From NCBI GenBank assembly GCA_028275425.1, contig JAPWUT010000004.1, forward strand, positions 1-21,906: a DNA stretch of 21,906 nucleotides. The letters are read 5' to 3'. The notes under the pieces are model-generated. The model saw only the letters and a program-made list of their open reading frames with translations. It was not told where the DNA came from and did not search any database. Shown piece after piece: positions 7,901-16,161 of this stretch. Position 1 is the first letter of the stretch; each line of letters begins with the position of its first letter. The translations under genes and the position numbers were made by a program. The stretch is from Anaerolineae bacterium (GTDB taxonomy: Bacteria; Chloroflexota; Anaerolineae; SpSt-600).

Positions 7901-9511
7901 TCATTTAACCTTTCGGGTGTAATCGGGTAGGAGTATAGGGGATTCAACTTTGGGCTCAATCCCGGCCTCCTTAAGCTCCCTAATCCACTGCCGGACGTGG
8001 TCCAATGTAAGGCGACCGAGCTTTACCTCTTTGCTCCTGAGGGCTGCAGAAGTCCCCGCCCTCCTTCCAAAGACCAGGACATCCAGCAAGGAGTTGCCCA
8101 TGAGCCGGTTGCGTCCATGCACACCGCCTGTCACTTCGCCGGCGGCAAATAAGTTCGGCACAACTGTGGAGCCATCAACGTTGTACTGAAGGCCGCCGTT
8201 TTGATAGTGCAAGGTAGGATAGACCAATATGGGCTCTTTGGTTATGTCAATCCCGAAGCGTTTGAACTGGCGCACCATGGCCGGAAGTTCCCGTTGGATG
8301 GTTCCGGGGCCATGGAGGATGTCAATCATGGGGGAATCAAGCCATACTCCGCACATGCCGCTGGGTGTCTTTACCCCCTTCTTCCTCTCCACGCACTCCC
8401 TTATTATCGCCGCCGATTCCACGTCCCTTGGTTCCCTGGGGAAGACGAACTGCTCTCCGTCTACGTTCAGGACCTGCGCTCCAAGCCCGCGCACTTTCTC
8501 CGTCACCAGAAGTCCGACGATTTGCTCAGGGTAAGCCGCTCCGGTTGGGTGATACTGCATTGTGTCCAGGAAGATAAGCGGCACGCCGGCCCTGTAGCCT
8601 ATCACCAAGCCATCGGCCGTAGCACCGTAATGGTTGGTGGTAGGGAAGCCTTGGTAGTGAAGGCGACCGCTTCCACCGGTAGCTAAGACGGTGCACTTGG
8701 CTTTGACTATCAGATGCTCTCCGGTCTCCAAGTTCATCAGGATAGCGCCGGCGCACTGGCCGTTCTCGTCCAGGATGAGCTCAATGGCCGGGGAGAACTC
8801 CAGGACAGTTATATCCTGGTAGCGGTTGCGCACCTCATCCCTCAAGGTGCGCATAATTTCAGCGCCCGAATAATCCCTGGCCGAATGCATCCTCTTGCGG
8901 GAAGTGCCTCCACCGTGCTGGGTGCGCATAGTGCCATCGGGCTCTTTATCAAACATCATCCCCAAGCTCTCAAGCCAACTTATGACGAAAGGCGCATCCA
9001 TCACCAGAGCTTCCACGAGGTCGGGGATATTGACGAAGTGGCCGCCGCCTACCACATCCAGGTAATGGATAACCGGGGAATCGTTGGGCTTATCGGCGGC
9101 CTGGATTCCCCCTTGGGCCATCATGGTATTAGCATCTCCGAAGCGGAGTTTAGTGGCCAAGATGACCTTAGCGCCGTGCTCCTGGGCCATCAGGGCTGCG
9201 GCCGCTCCAGCCCCTCCCCCGCCTATCACCAGCACATCGGTTTCGTAATCCACTTCCGAAAGGTCAAACTTATCGGGGTCAATGCGTGGTTTGCCCTCCA
9301 TGACATCGGCCAACTCAAGGGGCATACGTTGGCCCTTGCTAACCCCCACCCGGATTGGGCGCATCTTGTCTTCAATGTAATCCGGGTGGAACTTGCGCAG
9401 GATTTCCTCCCTTTCCTGCAAACTCATAGGTGGGAAATCGTTGTGGAGGCGATATGGCCTTGTCGCTTCCACCTTCTTTATGGACTCACGCATCTCCGGT
9501 GTATAACTCAT
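7901..9511 (-). CDS. Fumarate reductase/succinate dehydrogenase-type flavoprotein (FrdA/TfrA-like), soluble
   Basis: A 536-residue FAD protein with an ~88-residue N-terminal extension of unknown role, then a Rossmann FAD motif (VIGGGGAGAA, 95-104). Catalytic residues of the FrdA/SdhA/NadB family are all present: H321 and T323 in QYHPTG, E338 and R341 in TEKVRG, H435 in HYQNGG, and R469 in RNRLMGNSL. The covalent-FAD histidine position is N128 (NTMMAQGG), so FAD should be non-covalent, as in NadB and thiol:fumarate reductases. Only 67 residues follow R469, so the usual C-terminal helical domain is largely missing. AGGAGGTGG precedes the ATG. The FrdB-like neighbour and the absence of anchor genes point to a cytoplasmic two-subunit reductase; the natural substrate (fumarate, succinate or another enoate) is not proven. 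Aspartate oxidase is less likely because of the neighbour. Confidence 0.82.
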   Translation of the reverse strand: MSYTPEMRESIKKVEATRPYRLHNDFPPMSLQEREEILRKFHPDYIEDKMRPIRVGVSKGQRMPLELADVMEGKPRIDPDKFDLSEVDYETDVLVIGGGGAGAAAALMAQEHGAKVILATKLRFGDANTMMAQGGIQAADKPNDSPVIHYLDVVGGGHFVNIPDLVEALVMDAPFVISWLESLGMMFDKEPDGTMRTQHGGGTSRKRMHSARDYSGAEIMRTLRDEVRNRYQDITVLEFSPAIELILDENGQCAGAILMNLETGEHLIVKAKCTVLATGGSGRLHYQGFPTTNHYGATADGLVIGYRAGVPLIFLDTMQYHPTGAAYPEQIVGLLVTEKVRGLGAQVLNVDGEQFVFPREPRDVESAAIIRECVERKKGVKTPSGMCGVWLDSPMIDILHGPGTIQRELPAMVRQFKRFGIDITKEPILVYPTLHYQNGGLQYNVDGSTVVPNLFAAGEVTGGVHGRNRLMGNSLLDVLVFGRRAGTSAALRSKEVKLGRLTLDHVRQWIRELKEAGIEPKVESPILLPDYTRKVK

Positions 9512-9539
9512 CCCTCCACCTCCTGAGGATTGGTTTAGC

Positions 9540-10220
9540 TTACTCCGGCTCTATGTCCCTTGCGCTGTAGAGTTTCTTCAGTTCGTCCACGCTGAGGCTC
9601 TTTATCTTCTTCATTTCTTCGTCAAATTTGCCCTCTTGGATTTCCCGGAGGCGTTCTTCCAAGTGTTTGGACCTCGGAGCCAGGTATTTTCCGTAGAGGC
9701 GGCGGCAGAGGATGGCGATGTTGTATTGGGGTTCTTCAGCAGGGCAGCGGGCCGAACACAGCCCACACATTATGCAGTCAAAGGAGAGGTCGGCAACTCT
9801 GGCTATGTCGCCACGCATCGCCGCTGCCATGTATGCTCGCACATCCAGTTCCTGCGGGCAGGATTTGGTGCAAGTCCCACAACCAAGGCACCGCAATACC
9901 TGGGGGTAAAGTTTGAAGATTGTCTCCGGCTCAGGCTTGAGTTGGTTTATGTCGTAGAGAGCTTTCTCGGCAGGGAAGAAGGGTATTTGGGCTAAGTACA
10001 TCCCCGGCTGCACTATCGTTTGGCAAGCTAAGCCTACGTAAAGCTTGGGGTCGTTGGCGATGCGATATACGGTGGCGCAAGCTCCGCAAAATCCTCCCCT
10101 GCACCCAACCCCACGGATTAGCCTGTATCCAGCATACTCCATGGCTTTCATTATCGTAAGGCCAGCAGGAACTTCATACAGTTTGCCCATTATGTAAACC
10201 GGTACCATTTCTTCGGCCAT
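9540..10220 (-). CDS. FrdB/SdhB-like iron-sulfur subunit ([2Fe-2S] plus two [4Fe-4S])
   Basis: A 226-residue electron-transfer protein. An N-terminal plant-type ferredoxin domain has C40, C45, C48 and C66 for a [2Fe-2S] cluster. Two ferredoxin motifs follow, CLGCGTCTKSCP (C111, C114, C117, C121) and CIMCGLCSARCP (C149, C152, C155, C159). Both have the full four-Cys pattern, whereas canonical FrdB has a [3Fe-4S] centre. A charged ~60-residue C-terminal tail follows. It would wire the FrdA-like flavin to another partner. Archaeal TfrB fuses an FrdB-like part to an HdrD-like part; here the Hdr parts are separate genes in the same operon. AAGGAGGT precedes the ATG by 6 nt. Confidence 0.85.
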   Translation of the reverse strand: MAEEMVPVYIMGKLYEVPAGLTIMKAMEYAGYRLIRGVGCRGGFCGACATVYRIANDPKLYVGLACQTIVQPGMYLAQIPFFPAEKALYDINQLKPEPETIFKLYPQVLRCLGCGTCTKSCPQELDVRAYMAAAMRGDIARVADLSFDCIMCGLCSARCPAEEPQYNIAILCRRLYGKYLAPRSKHLEERLREIQEGKFDEEMKKIKSLSVDELKKLYSARDIEPE

Positions 10221-10255
10221 AGGCTACCTCCTTCGTGCCAATTAAACTCGTCCAC

Positions 10256-10278
10256 CACAGGCTCTCGGTCGGCCTGTG
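10256..10278 (-). other. Stem-loop in the frhB-like/frdB-like gap
   Basis: This is the largest gap inside the operon's redox section (10221-10299, 79 nt). It contains a perfect 7-bp inverted repeat, CACAGGC/GCCTGTG, with a 9-nt loop. No U-tract follows in the direction of transcription and I see no convincing promoter in the gap. It could be an mRNA processing or stability element separating the Hdr section from frdBA-hypA-min; this is a guess. Confidence 0.35.
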
Positions 10279-10299
10279 CCGATGCTCAGAAAGGCTCAA

Positions 10300-11409
10300 T
10301 CAACCCAAATCCAAAAATTCCTCCTCTTTAAATTCTGCCACCGGCGGTAGCTCTTCCAGGCTGCGGCCTGGGACGTAGTTGAACAGGGCTTGCACTTTCT
10401 CCCCAACGGCCGAGAACAAAGTCCCCACATCAATTCCCATCGGGCAGGCCGATGTGCACATCCCACACGCAACGCAAGAGGTCGCCATGTGGTTCATGCG
10501 CGTTAAATGGAAGAGTATGAGGTCGGGAAGCATGGGTACAGCCCCCTTCCGTTCGGCCCAGGCCAGGTATTGGGAAGTGGTCCTATCAAATGTCTCGGTG
10601 CGGAAGACGCAGTCTGGGCAATAGCATATCGGGCAGTTAACCATGCAGTTGTGGCAACGGATGCAGGTTGATAGGTAAGAACGCAGGCCTTCAATCCCAC
10701 GCGCTTTCCCCAGAGTTTCGGCAAAGGCCTCCTTCCGCTTCGCCGTCCGCTTCTCCCGCAAAGCCGAGATGACTTCCAGCCTTGAGGGTGGCTCTGAGGC
10801 CTCCTCCAGCCCAAGCCCTTTCAAGAGGTCCGGCTCCCCTTCCAGAGCTATCGCTTCGTAAGGGTCCATACCCAAGAGGCCTAAAGCGAGCTCAGGAGCA
10901 TAACCGCCATCGTTGGTGGGGGTGAAATGGACGCAAACTTCGCAGGCCTTTCGGAAGTTAAGCCCTTGGTAAGGGGTTGCCTCGCCGGCCTTGAACTGCC
11001 GCAGGATGGCTTCTTCAAGGGCAGTGTTGGCCGAAGAGGCGTAATCTTTGAGCTCATAAGTGCCAAGGCAATCCATCCCTACTACAAGGACACTGTTGCG
11101 GTCTATCTGGTGGAATTTGACCAGCTCTACGAAAGCCCTCTGCTCGCAAGGCCGGAGCAAAACCCCTATCTTCCCAGCCCCGCCCTTCTTAGCGACAACG
11201 GAAACAGCTCGGGCAAGGTTTATGGGCATGACCGGCGCAAATGGGGAGGCCTTTTCCAAGAGCCCCTCGTCTCTCACCAAGGCATAGGTAATGCCACTCC
11301 CCGATAGAGGCAAAAGCCAAGCTTTAACCACCCCTTGGTTCAGGAGGGATTTCAAAACCCCAACCACGGCCCCTTTTGGGTCGCCATGAGTTTGGATGAC
11401 CGATTTCAT
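10300..11409 (-). CDS. FrhB/FdhB-like flavin iron-sulfur subunit (coenzyme F420 hydrogenase/dehydrogenase beta family)
   Basis: A 369-residue protein with the FrhB-family signature RPCEQRAFVEL (86-96), GMDCLGTY (111-118), and a KACEVC segment (155-159). C-terminal clusters are CIRCHNCMVNCP (C249, C252, C255, C259), CYCPDC (C262, C264, C267), and CVACGMCTSACP (C312, C315, C318, C322). Family members carry FAD and exchange electrons between F420 or NAD(P)H and iron-sulfur partners; FdhB of formate dehydrogenases is a close relative. Next to mvhD and hdr genes it is best read as the electron-input (or output) module. Whether it uses F420 cannot be told from sequence. GAGGAGA precedes the ATG. 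Confidence 0.8.
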   Translation of the reverse strand: MKSVIQTHGDPKGAVVGVLKSLLNQGVVKAWLLPLSGSGITYALVRDEGLLEKASPFAPVMPINLARAVSVVAKKGGAGKIGVLLRPCEQRAFVELVKFHQIDRNSVLVVGMDCLGTYELKDYASSANTALEEAILRQFKAGEATPYQGLNFRKACEVCVHFTPTNDGGYAPELALGLLGMDPYEAIALEGEPDLLKGLGLEEASEPPSRLEVISALREKRTAKRKEAFAETLGKARGIEGLRSYLSTCIRCHNCMVNCPICYCPDCVFRTETFDRTTSQYLAWAERKGAVPMLPDLILFHLTRMNHMATSCVACGMCTSACPMGIDVGTLFSAVGEKVQALFNYVPGRSLEELPPVAEFKEEEFLDLG

Positions 11410-11426
11410 GGCAGTTCTCCTCGGCT

Positions 11427-11843
11427 TCAGAGGATTGGATTCTTCATTGGGCTGGGACCCTTGGCCTTAAGGTATTCCACCATCTCTTTGACTGTATCGG
11501 CAAATCTCTGGCCCTCGCTGGCGCTTATCCATCGGAGCCAGACCCTGTCCTCCTCTAAGCCCAGTTCCTTCAGGATTTCCTTCAGGATAGCGACTCGGCG
11601 GCGGGCTTTGTAGTTGCCGTTGAGGTAATGGCAATCGCCAGGATGGCAACCCGCTATGAGGATTCCATCGGCCCCCTCAAGGAAAGCCCTCAGCACATAG
11701 ATTGGGTCTAAGGCCCCCGTGCACATGAGCCTTATGACCCTTATGTTGGGCGGATACTGGATTCGGGAAGTGCCGGCCAGGTCAGCCCCGGAATAAGCGC
11801 ACCAGTTGCAGAGGAAGCCTACGATGCGAGGTTCAAATTCCAT
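11427..11843 (-). CDS. mvhD: MvhD/FlpD-type [2Fe-2S] electron-transfer subunit
   Basis: A 138-residue protein of the methyl-viologen-reducing hydrogenase delta family. Conserved cysteines are C12 and C15 in FLCNWCAYSGAD, C41 in RLMCTG, and C66 and C71 in GCHPGDCHY. In characterised Hdr complexes MvhD or FlpD bridges the electron donor (hydrogenase or formate dehydrogenase) to HdrA. It lies 17 nt upstream of the FrhB-like gene in transcription order and 6 nt after a CBS-ACT gene, so its likely partners are the FrhB-like protein on one side and an HdrA on the other. Confidence 0.92.
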   Translation of the reverse strand: MEFEPRIVGFLCNWCAYSGADLAGTSRIQYPPNIRVIRLMCTGALDPIYVLRAFLEGADGILIAGCHPGDCHYLNGNYKARRRVAILKEILKELGLEEDRVWLRWISASEGQRFADTVKEMVEYLKAKGPSPMKNPIL

Positions 11844-11849
11844 GCCCCC

Positions 11850-12494
11850 TTAAACCTCCCTCACATCCAGCACTTCCAGGACCAAGCTCCGGATAGCGTT
11901 CAGGAGTTTGTCCTTGTCCACACCCTCAACTTTTACTGTGACTATGCGGTTTGTAGGGTCTTCACCCTTGAAAGTGCCCAAAGCGATTATGTTCCCCCCA
12001 AGTTCGGCGATAGTTCCAGTTAGGGAGGCCAGAACTCCCTGGGCCTCGGGGACCAGAAGGGTCAAGCGCAATCCTTTTTCCCGTGCCCCCAGAAGCTCAA
12101 GGAAGACTTTGAAGATATCGGTTTCGGTTATGATGCCCACGAGCTTGTCCCCCCTCATCACCGGAAGAGCGCCGATTTTATTGTCAACCATCACTTTGGC
12201 GGCCTCTTCCAGCGGGGTGAATTCGGTAGTGGTTATCACATTGCGGGTCATGACATCGCCCACGGTGAGCTTGGCCAAGAGGTATTGAAGCTCGTAGACG
12301 TTGAGGGCCTTTGCCGAGGAAGGGGAGGCATAGAGCAAATCCTTCTCGGCGACAATCCCGACCAGCCGGTCGTTCTCGTCAAGGACGGGAAGGCGGCGAA
12401 TTTTCTCCCTCCTCATTATTTGCAGAGCCTCATGGATTGGGACATCAGGCCTTACGGTTATTGGGTGACGGCTCATTCGGTCACGAACCAGCAT
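11850..12494 (-). CDS. CBS-pair plus ACT domain protein, copy 2 (AcuB-like)
   Basis: A 214-residue cytoplasmic protein with two CBS motifs (about 1-60 and 73-133; RDRMSRHPITV and DVMTRNVITT starts) and a C-terminal ACT domain (about 142-212). CBS pairs usually bind adenosine nucleotides and ACT domains bind small metabolites, so a ligand-sensing regulatory role is expected. It is a clear paralogue of the adjacent upstream gene (same domain order and length, similar motifs). AAGGAGGTG precedes the ATG. It might modulate the redox complex allosterically; there is no direct evidence of partnership. Confidence 0.83.
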   Translation of the reverse strand: MLVRDRMSRHPITVRPDVPIHEALQIMRREKIRRLPVLDENDRLVGIVAEKDLLYASPSSAKALNVYELQYLLAKLTVGDVMTRNVITTTEFTPLEEAAKVMVDNKIGALPVMRGDKLVGIITETDIFKVFLELLGAREKGLRLTLLVPEAQGVLASLTGTIAELGGNIIALGTFKGEDPTNRIVTVKVEGVDKDKLLNAIRSLVLEVLDVREV

Positions 12495-12505
12495 AAAGCA
12501 CCTCC

Positions 12506-13141
12506 TTATCTTATGTCCAAAACCTTTATCCCTTCCTGGGAAACGGCCTCTTTCAGGGCTTCCTGGGACATTCCCGTTACTTTTATCGTCACGGTCCTGG
12601 TGGAGAGGTCCTCACCCCAGAATTGCCCCAAGCTTACGATGTTCCCCCCTCGGGAGGCTATGGCTTTGGTTATGGAAGCTAAGACCCCTTTCTTCTCCGG
12701 GACCAAGAGGGTTATGCGGACCCCTTCTTCCCTGGCGGCCATCATCTCGGTGAAGACCTTGAAAAGGTCCGATTCCGTGATTATCCCCACCAGTTCTCCA
12801 TCCTTGGTCACAGGCAGCCCTCCGATTTTGTTATCAGCCATGAGGCGGGCGGCTTCTTCAATGGGCGCATTTTCGTCCACTGTGATGACGGGAGCTTTCA
12901 TTATCTCCTTAACCTGGAGCTTGGAAAGAAAGTAGTGCATTTCTTGGATGGAGAGGGTCGTGGCCGGGGATGGGGATGCATAAAGTAGGTCTCTTTCGGT
13001 GACTATGCCCACAAGCTTCTTGCCCGCCATCACCGGGAGGCGACGAATCTTGTTTTCCCGCATTATCCGGAGGGCTTCTTGGACAGAGGTCTCCGGCGTT
13101 ATGGTTATGACCGGCTTGCTCATCCTATCTTTTACCAGCAT
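12506..13141 (-). CDS. CBS-pair plus ACT domain protein, copy 1 (AcuB-like)
   Basis: A 211-residue protein. CBS 1 is at about 1-60 (VKDRMSKPVITI start), CBS 2 at about 75-133 (KEIMKAPVITV start), and an ACT domain at about 141-211 (VRITLLVPEKKGVLASI start). It begins 21 nt after the double HdrA stop with AAGGAGGT upstream, and ends 11 nt before its paralogue. The two differ through much of the ACT and linker sequence, so this is an established duplication, not an assembly repeat. Likely a nucleotide- or metabolite-responsive regulator; the ligand is unknown. Confidence 0.83.
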   Translation of the reverse strand: MLVKDRMSKPVITITPETSVQEALRIMRENKIRRLPVMAGKKLVGIVTERDLLYASPSPATTLSIQEMHYFLSKLQVKEIMKAPVITVDENAPIEEAARLMADNKIGGLPVTKDGELVGIITESDLFKVFTEMMAAREEGVRITLLVPEKKGVLASITKAIASRGGNIVSLGQFWGEDLSTRTVTIKVTGMSQEALKEAVSQEGIKVLDIR

Positions 13142-13162
13142 GGACTACCTCCTTAAGAATTT

Positions 13163-16132
13163 TTAGCTGGCCAGAGCCGCGTCTACCACTGCCATGAGGG
13201 CTTTCTTGTCAAACGCCCTCATTTGGGTAGCTCCGTTGGGGCAGACCATAGCGCATATCCCACAGCCCCGGCAAAGCCCTTCATCAACCCTGGCCACTCT
13301 CGCTTCGTAATCCATAAACCTGGCCTTGTAAGGGCAGGCCAAAACGCAAAGCTCACAAGCACTGCAGAGCCTCTCATTTACCGTAGCGATGGTCTCAGGG
13401 AAGCCACGGAGTTGCTTGAGGTAGAGGGCGGCTTTGAAGGCTGCACCTCGGGCTTGGCCTATCACTTCCTCCATAAAGTGAGGCCCTTGCGCAAGCCCGC
13501 AGATGAATACCCCAGGCTCCGTTAGCTCAAGGGGACGCATCTTCGTGTGCTCTTCGGCGAAGAAGCCGAAATCATCAAGCTTGACCCCAAGCTTCTCCGC
13601 CAGCGAGGCATTATCGCTGGGCTCTATCCCCACGCTCAGGACCAAAAGGTCCACTTCCAGCTTTACCTCACCGGCAGTGGGCTCCTTCAGGCTGACCAAA
13701 AGCTTGTCTTCCCCAAGAGCTTCTACCTTGGGCTTGTTGTCCAAAGTGTAAGGGATGAAGATGACCCCCTTCTCCCGCGCTCTGGTGTAAAGCTCCTCGT
13801 AACGTCCAAAGGTGACGATGTCTCGGTAGAAGACGTAGATTTCAGTTTCGGGGTTGGCTTCCTTGAGGAGGAGGGCGTTTTTGACGGCGTTGTAACAGCA
13901 TACCCGGCTGCAGTAGGGGTGCAAGTCGTCTCGGGAGCCTACGCATTGAATCATGGCGATGCGGCGGAAGGAAGGCGAGGATTCTTTCAGGAGCCTTTCC
14001 AGTTCAAGTTGAGTGAGGACACGGGGATGGGTTCCCTTGAGGTATTGCTGGGTGCCGGCTTCCCTACCGCCGGTAGCCAATATTATTGCCCCGCAACGGA
14101 TGGCTTCCCCTCCAGGAGATAGCTCCACAAGGTAGCCTCTTCCGTCCTTCTCAACCCTGGCTACCTCCGAGCCGAGGTGCAAGGTTATGAAGGGGTTGGA
14201 TTTTACCCTTTCCACCAGGGTCTTGAGGGTTTTAGCGGGGTCAATCCCGTCCAACACTACCCTGGGAAGCTTGAGCAGCCCGCCCGGCTCCTCTTCTTTT
14301 TCAACCAAGTCCACTTTGTAGCCAAGCTCAGCCAGGGATAGGGCTGCGGTCATCCCGGCCAAGCCAGCTCCTACAACCACTGCCCTCTCTTCCGGCGGGA
14401 ACGAATCGGCGGAGATTTTGGCCAGAAGCCTGGGGTAAAGGTAGAGGAGTCTGGCCAATGCCATCCCCAAGAGGGCTTTAGCCTGCTGGGTTGCTTTGGC
14501 CTTGTCCCCCCGCAGCGGAGCTACGGCTTCTTCAAGGATTGGAACGACCTCGTAGGGGCCGAGGGTGCCGAGTTTCTGGTGCACTTCCAAAGTTGGGCGC
14601 AGCCCGCAGGGCACCACTACTAAGCGGTTCACCCCCTCGGCCTTGGCCTTCTCCACAAGCTTGTCCCAGGCGTCGGAAGAAGGCTCCAACGCGTAGAACG
14701 AAGCCCCGTAGGCCGAATAGACAAAAGCCCTGAGGGCATCAATGTCCAGCTCGCTGCTCAATTCAGGGCAAGAGATGAAGAAAACCCCGGGCCGCGGCTC
14801 AGCATCAACGAGGTCAGGATAAGATGTGAGGATAGGGTAGGGCGAGGAGAAAGGCTGGGTAAGGAGGGAGCGAGCGTAGAAAGCGGCCGCAGCCGCATCT
14901 ACAACCGTATCGGGTATATCCATTGGGCTGCGGGCTGCTCCGGTCACAAACACTCCTTCGCGGCTGGTCTTATGAGGCTCATCGGGCTTAGTCACCGGAA
15001 AGCCCCATTTGTCCAGCTCAATCCCCAGCTTCTCAAGCCCCTGCGGTGCTCCGAACCCAACGGCTAAGACCACAAGGTCAAAAGGCTCTTCCCGCAGGCT
15101 TCCGTCCTCGGCCACGTAACGGATTAGCAGGTCCTTCTCCGGGTGGCGCTCAACTACTGAGGAAACCATGCTCCGGATGTAGCGAACACCTGGAGTTTCC
15201 TGAACCCTGCGGATATACTGCTCGTAGACTTTGCCAATCGGCCTCAAATCCATGTAGAAGACGGAAACCTCCAGTCCGGGGTTGCGCCTCTTGGCCAAGT
15301 TAACCTGCTTAGCCGTATACATGCAGCAGACCGAAGAGCAGTAGCCCCTGCCTATGGCTGGGTCGCGGGAACCAATGCAGTGGATGAAGGCTACTTTCCT
15401 GACAGGCTTGCCATCGGAAGGACGGAGGAGCTTTCCGTGAGTGGAGCCGGAGAAGCTGACCATTCGCTCAAACTCAAGGCTTGTAAGGACATTGGGGAAA
15501 ATCCCGTAGCCGAACTCGGCCCTTTTAGCGGGGTCAAATGGCTCGTACCCTGCCGCCACTACCACCGAAGCAACGGAAAGTTCCGAGGTCTTAGGCTGCA
15601 TGTTTAAATCAATGGCATCGGTAGGACAAACCTCAACGCATTTCCCGCAGCGGGTGCAGTAATCCATGTCAATTACGTAAGTTGGCGGGATACCCCTCAG
15701 ATGCGGCTTGTAGATAGCTTTCTGTGGGGATAGCCTGCCTTCGTAAGGGTGAGGGCGTTCCTCAGGGCAGACTTCGGCACAACGGTTGCAGAGGATACAT
15801 TTTTCTTCGTAAACGTAGCGGGGCTTGTGGAGGATTTTAACGGTGAAAGCCCCGGCCTTGCCTTCCAAAGCCTCCACTTCGGCATAAGGGATGATGTAGA
15901 TGTTGGGGTGGCGAGCGCTTTCAAAAGTTGGGCAGAAGCGCGGAGAGGGATATGGCTCAAGGTAACAAAGGCCGCAGGAATCGGTTGGGAAGGTGTAATC
16001 CAATAGGTGAAGGGAGCCACCTATGCTCGGCTCCTTGTCCACCAAGTAGACTTCAGCTCCTGTTTCAGCCAGAAGCAAAGCTGTCTCCATTCCGGCAATG
16101 CCGGCCCCGATAACGAGAACTTTGGCCTCCAT
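13163..16132 (-). CDS. Fused double HdrA-like flavoprotein
   Basis: A 989-residue protein with two HdrA-type FAD modules in one chain. Module 1 has GAGIAG at 9-14, an inserted DSCGLC (C53, C56), two ferredoxin motifs (C112, C115, C118, C122 and C159, C162, C165, C169), and HCIGSRD...CSSVCC (C252, C265, C269, C270). Residues ~447-570 resemble the HdrA N-terminal domain but keep only C455 and C509. Module 2 has GAGLAG at 588-593, QCVGSRD...CSRVCC (C730, C741, C745, C746), no ferredoxin insert, and two C-terminal ferredoxin motifs (C923, C926, C929, C933 and C954, C957, C960, C964). I chose the ATG at 16132 because the Rossmann motif follows at once; 46 further in-frame codons upstream run into the preceding gene. 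HdrA holds the bifurcating FAD in known Hdr complexes. Confidence 0.88.
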   Translation of the reverse strand: MEAKVLVIGAGIAGMETALLLAETGAEVYLVDKEPSIGGSLHLLDYTFPTDSCGLCYLEPYPSPRFCPTFESARHPNIYIIPYAEVEALEGKAGAFTVKILHKPRYVYEEKCILCNRCAEVCPEERPHPYEGRLSPQKAIYKPHLRGIPPTYVIDMDYCTRCGKCVEVCPTDAIDLNMQPKTSELSVASVVVAAGYEPFDPAKRAEFGYGIFPNVLTSLEFERMVSFSGSTHGKLLRPSDGKPVRKVAFIHCIGSRDPAIGRGYCSSVCCMYTAKQVNLAKRRNPGLEVSVFYMDLRPIGKVYEQYIRRVQETPGVRYIRSMVSSVVERHPEKDLLIRYVAEDGSLREEPFDLVVLAVGFGAPQGLEKLGIELDKWGFPVTKPDEPHKTSREGVFVTGAARSPMDIPDTVVDAAAAAFYARSLLTQPFSSPYPILTSYPDLVDAEPRPGVFFISCPELSSELDIDALRAFVYSAYGASFYALEPSSDAWDKLVEKAKAEGVNRLVVVPCGLRPTLEVHQKLGTLGPYEVVPILEEAVAPLRGDKAKATQQAKALLGMALARLLYLYPRLLAKISADSFPPEERAVVVGAGLAGMTAALSLAELGYKVDLVEKEEEPGGLLKLPRVVLDGIDPAKTLKTLVERVKSNPFITLHLGSEVARVEKDGRGYLVELSPGGEAIRCGAIILATGGREAGTQQYLKGTHPRVLTQLELERLLKESSPSFRRIAMIQCVGSRDDLHPYCSRVCCYNAVKNALLLKEANPETEIYVFYRDIVTFGRYEELYTRAREKGVIFIPYTLDNKPKVEALGEDKLLVSLKEPTAGEVKLEVDLLVLSVGIEPSDNASLAEKLGVKLDDFGFFAEEHTKMRPLELTEPGVFICGLAQGPHFMEEVIGQARGAAFKAALYLKQLRGFPETIATVNERLCSACELCVLACPYKARFMDYEARVARVDEGLCRGCGICAMVCPNGATQMRAFDKKALMAVVDAALAS

Positions 16133-16161
16133 GGTGCTACCCCCTATTTTGAAGATTTGTC

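Noticed and set aside
7901..9511. Naming the flavoprotein L-aspartate oxidase (nadB)
   Set aside because: The non-covalent FAD site and length are compatible with NadB, but an FrdB-like iron-sulfur gene is adjacent, no nadA or nadC is nearby, and the long N-terminal extension is not NadB-like.
8714..9526. Long plus-strand open frame (270 codons) opposite the FrdA-like gene
   Set aside because: It is antisense to a strongly conserved coding sequence with all catalytic motifs, has no recognisable domain, and reflects codon bias of the real gene.
10221..10299. Internal promoter before the frdBA-hypA section
   Set aside because: Only a poor TTTAAT-like -10 is visible, with no -35 at acceptable spacing; the stem-loop is noted instead.
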